Origin: an uncultured bacterium
Lineage (GTDB): Bacteria > Krumholzibacteriota > Krumholzibacteriia > LZORAL124-64-63
Direction: 5' to 3'
NCBI GenBank assembly: GCA_903912525.1
Contig: CAIWHK010000005.1
Span: 1-35,687 of the forward strand
Length of the DNA: 35,687 bases
Position numbers and translations under genes: made by a program. Shown in pieces: positions 34,601-35,687 of this stretch (position 1 is the first letter of the stretch; the number at the start of each line of letters is the position of its first letter). The notes under the pieces were generated by a model. That model did not search any database. It saw nothing but the letters and a program-made list of their open reading frames with translations, and was not told the DNA's origin.

Positions 34601-35165
34601 CGGCTGGGGCAAACTGCGGTTGGAATGGGAGGTGAAGCCGCAGGGAGTCATGTTTGATGGCCAGAATCTGGGCCGCGGGGCCTGGGCCAACTTTGGTCCG
34701 CTCGACTCCGGCCCGATCAATCTGCAGCCGGGGACGAGCATCCACTGGCGTGCGCGCGTCGTCGGCAATTCGCCGCACCAACCGCACTCGCGTTGGCTCT
34801 CGCCGCAAGGCAACGGCGCCCAGGAAGCCGACGTGAGCACGCGCAGCTCGGGGACGTCGGGCGTGGAACTGCCGGGTCGTCTGCCTCGCAGTGCTTTGCT
34901 GGTCGCTGCCGCGCCCAATCCGTTCAACCCGAGCACGTCGATCCGCTTCGAAGTCCCGCGCGCAGGACAGGTCAGGGTCGACCTGTTCGACCTGCGGGGT
35001 TGGCTGGTGCGGACGCTGGTGGACGAGGCGCGCCCTGTGGGTCCCACCGCGGTGGTCTGGGACGGGCTGGACCTGAACGGTCAGCCGGTCGCCTCGGGCG
35101 CCTACCACGTTCGTGTCGAGGCCGGTGGCCAGAGTGGCTCCGTTCGCGTGTTGCTCCTGAAGTGA
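31641..35165 (+). CDS. Large secreted FG-GAP beta-propeller protein with FlgD-like C-terminal domain
   Basis: 1174 residues. AGGAGG lies 6 nt before the ATG. The N-terminus is a long signal with a repeated LARHP/LARHL stretch and a hydrophobic core, LALLVAMSSALG. Fourteen FG-GAP calcium loops of the form GDVNGDG--D--VG begin near residues 94, 157, 216, 276, 342, 405, 468, 533, 593, 652, 714, 783, 845 and 909, spaced 59-69 residues, enough for two seven-bladed integrin-type propellers. A linker precedes a C-terminal FlgD-Ig-like domain (NPFNPSTSIRFEVPRAGQVR, ending SGAYHVRVEAGG), which acts as a surface-anchoring or secretion domain in FCB-type bacteria. Likely an extracellular adhesion or glycan-binding protein. 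A strong terminator follows. Confidence 0.9.
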   Translation: MFRQPRHSLARHPLARHLSSRHLSLALLVAMSSALGSLSPARASTVPMSAPALASAVGAIAAGADKMPSTVPGWQFEGGDAFAYTGSGASTIGDVNGDGISDFAVGAPYYTTVVGGQGYNAAVFIFFGGPNGPATTPDQTLYATTSGFGSVVAPAGDVNGDGHADLLVGHPSAVPAGSGKAYVYLGSGTASGLQTTPIWQYAYDSSFGTSVASAGDVNGDGNDDIIIGGPTSSSFYITGPGMAFLFNGNGGGVDAAPSWAWGLGGNFGTSVAGAGDVNGDGMDDVIIGAPNVSGVVPVSYQGAAFIYHGNESGLALGFSSVLWGSDNQLGSGYGSAVAGVGDINGDGTADVAVGSPTWDWPEHEDAGRAFIYPGSEGGVSDTPIWEEWGIDAGSRFGADVQPAGDVNGDGLADCAVNAPGNIVGSGVFNRYVVLVQGARAGFSVPLIEWYLARNDGTDFGSAIGTAGDVNDDGFSDLIVGSATYFRGTPGMVGEGRAEIFFGAGTGPRPKIAQSLTYEQNSTYYAWVTTTIGDVNGDGYSDVAVTGPGVDVSGTDNGIIQIQFGSSGGLLAGPQWAPSQASGSFGYSAAAAGDVNGDGYDDIIIGAPLTGLTGRAYCWFGGPFGPSDAGPEWGAEQGGVGAWFGCSVSGAGDVNGDGYADVIVGALYDETDQANEGRAYLYLGSAYGLANWPVWSCEGNQVNGNLGVSVSGAGDVDGDGFDDVVVGEYKRNVPLFGGQLILPEVGRVYVFQGGQTGLSGTPATILEGSTSYMNFGSSVSTAGDVDGDGYSDILVAARYADSPLTDEGQVFVYRGSAAGVSTTAHWTYHSGQGLANLGASIACAGDVNGDGLSDVIVGANFADRNNYQDNGEAMVFAGPLTGSSATTPIWSFAGQQSYENLGNAVGSGGDINGDGFSDVLTGSPGWSGSYYGQGRMLVFYGNGLEFPESALSLAVQQRRGDNSAPMGLKADAGVPPTMRLRANARSAAGWGKLRLEWEVKPQGVMFDGQNLGRGAWANFGPLDSGPINLQPGTSIHWRARVVGNSPHQPHSRWLSPQGNGAQEADVSTRSSGTSGVELPGRLPRSALLVAAAPNPFNPSTSIRFEVPRAGQVRVDLFDLRGWLVRTLVDEARPVGPTAVVWDGLDLNGQPVASGAYHVRVEAGGQSGSVRVLLLK

Positions 35166-35203
35166 TCGCGGCGGGCGGCCATCCGGCCATTGGTTGAGGC
35201 TCT

Positions 35204-35244
35204 GTCGGCCCCGGTCTGGAGAGAGATCCGGGGCCGACTTCTTT
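35204..35244 (+). terminator. Rho-independent terminator of the FG-GAP gene
   Basis: GTCGGCCCCGG at 35204-35214 and CCGGGGCCGAC at 35228-35238 form a perfect 11-bp stem with a 13-nt loop, followed directly by TTCTTT. It lies 38 bp after the stop codon. Confidence 0.85.
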
Positions 35245-35368
35245 CCAGGCCGGTCGCTGCGCCGAGGATTGCCACCACGGGCGATTGACGCCCCGCCGCG
35301 ACTTGGCCAACCATTGTGGAATGAATGACGGCGGCAAGGACGACGACGGACGGGACGGGCCCGCTCCG

Positions 35369-35687
35369 TCACCGGGGATGAGCAGAAGGAGCGGCAATGG
35401 CGACGGAGGATAGTTTTCGCCCTGCACGGAGCCCGTTCTGCGCCGCCGCGGACAGACGCCTCCATCCGTCGCGCGGTGGCGGTCGAGCCGGCACCACCGC
35501 CGGCGGCTGCGTGGGCTCGCCGATGTGATCGAGGATCCGCTCGATCGTCGGTGCGTCGAGCACGAACACGATGATGCGCATCGGCTCGCCGCACTTCGGG
35601 CATTTCAGGGGGAGGCACTCGTAGAGGCGGGCCAGGAGCAGCGCCCAGCTGCGCGCCAGCTGCGCGCGGAAGTCCGGCTTGGTTTCG
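35369..35687 (-). pseudogene. IS91-type transposase C-terminal fragment, cut by window edge
   Basis: The minus strand encodes about 105 residues ending at 35369. The start of the visible part, ARLYECLPLKCPKCGEPMRI, then DAPTIERILDHIGEPTQPP, is the zinc-knuckle and following region that ends many IS91/IS801-like (Y2-type) transposases. After PARPPPRD the sequence becomes low-complexity and basic and does not look like the usual end, suggesting the 3' end is decayed or replaced. The catalytic part is beyond the window, so I cannot tell whether the gene is otherwise intact. No terminal sequence of an IS is identifiable. Confidence 0.5.

Noticed and set aside
32340-35618. A 1092-codon minus-strand frame opposite the FG-GAP gene
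   Set aside because: The Val/Asp/Gly pattern is the reverse reading of the calcium-loop repeats; no domain is recognisable.

Overview
The window is GC-rich bacterial chromosomal DNA with a Gram-negative, didermal content: periplasmic multihaem cytochromes, a Tat-targeted iron-sulfur protein, lipoprotein-like signals, a candidate outer-membrane barrel, and a secreted FG-GAP protein ending in a FlgD-type Ig domain (a C-terminal domain common in FCB-group and related uncultured phyla such as Krumholzibacteriota or Eisenbacteria). The phylum is an inference from this mix; no rRNA or tRNA gene is present to test it. Strong G/C third-position bias produces many long antisense shadow frames, and these were left out.

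Layout. 1-1212 (-): arfB, a DinB-like protein and a truncated methyltransferase in a tight operon. 1343-1690 (+): a cupin. 1803-3321 (+): an ECF-type sigma factor overlapping a single-pass membrane protein. 3368-5086 (-): a radical SAM/SPASM enzyme followed by a 56-residue Cys-containing peptide gene, a candidate RiPP locus, divergent from two secreted-protein genes (5317-6540). 6557-6688: four copies of an 18-bp palindrome at an exact 38-bp period; a fifth copy of the core lies 25 kb away at 31341. 6879-7894: an HTH/PIN toxin-antitoxin pair.

8124-15402 (+) is an uninterrupted operon prkA - yeaH/yhbH - spoVR - second PrkA-like ATPase, preceded by a good sigma-54-type -24/-12 motif. On the minus strand follow galE with an overlapping gene for a GH43-like/MopE-like protein (15415-17983) and a pair of c-type cytochromes (18533-19760). 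A hotdog thioesterase (19970-20359) is divergent from them. 20610-24010 (+) is a three-gene membrane redox complex: a four-cluster ferredoxin, an NrfD/HybB quinone protein and a 13-haem cytochrome. It ends at a hairpin terminator and converges on a minus-strand set: an M16 peptidase, a DsbD N-terminal-like lipoprotein and a single-Cys redoxin.

The right end has an O6-alkylguanine methyltransferase overlapping an SSS-family transporter (28720-31328), a 1174-residue secreted protein with 14 FG-GAP blades, a strong terminator, and the edge-truncated C-terminus of what looks like an IS91-type transposase.

The parts most worth follow-up are the radical SAM/peptide locus, the dual-PrkA operon with its sigma-54 signal, and the 38-bp palindrome array with its remote copy.
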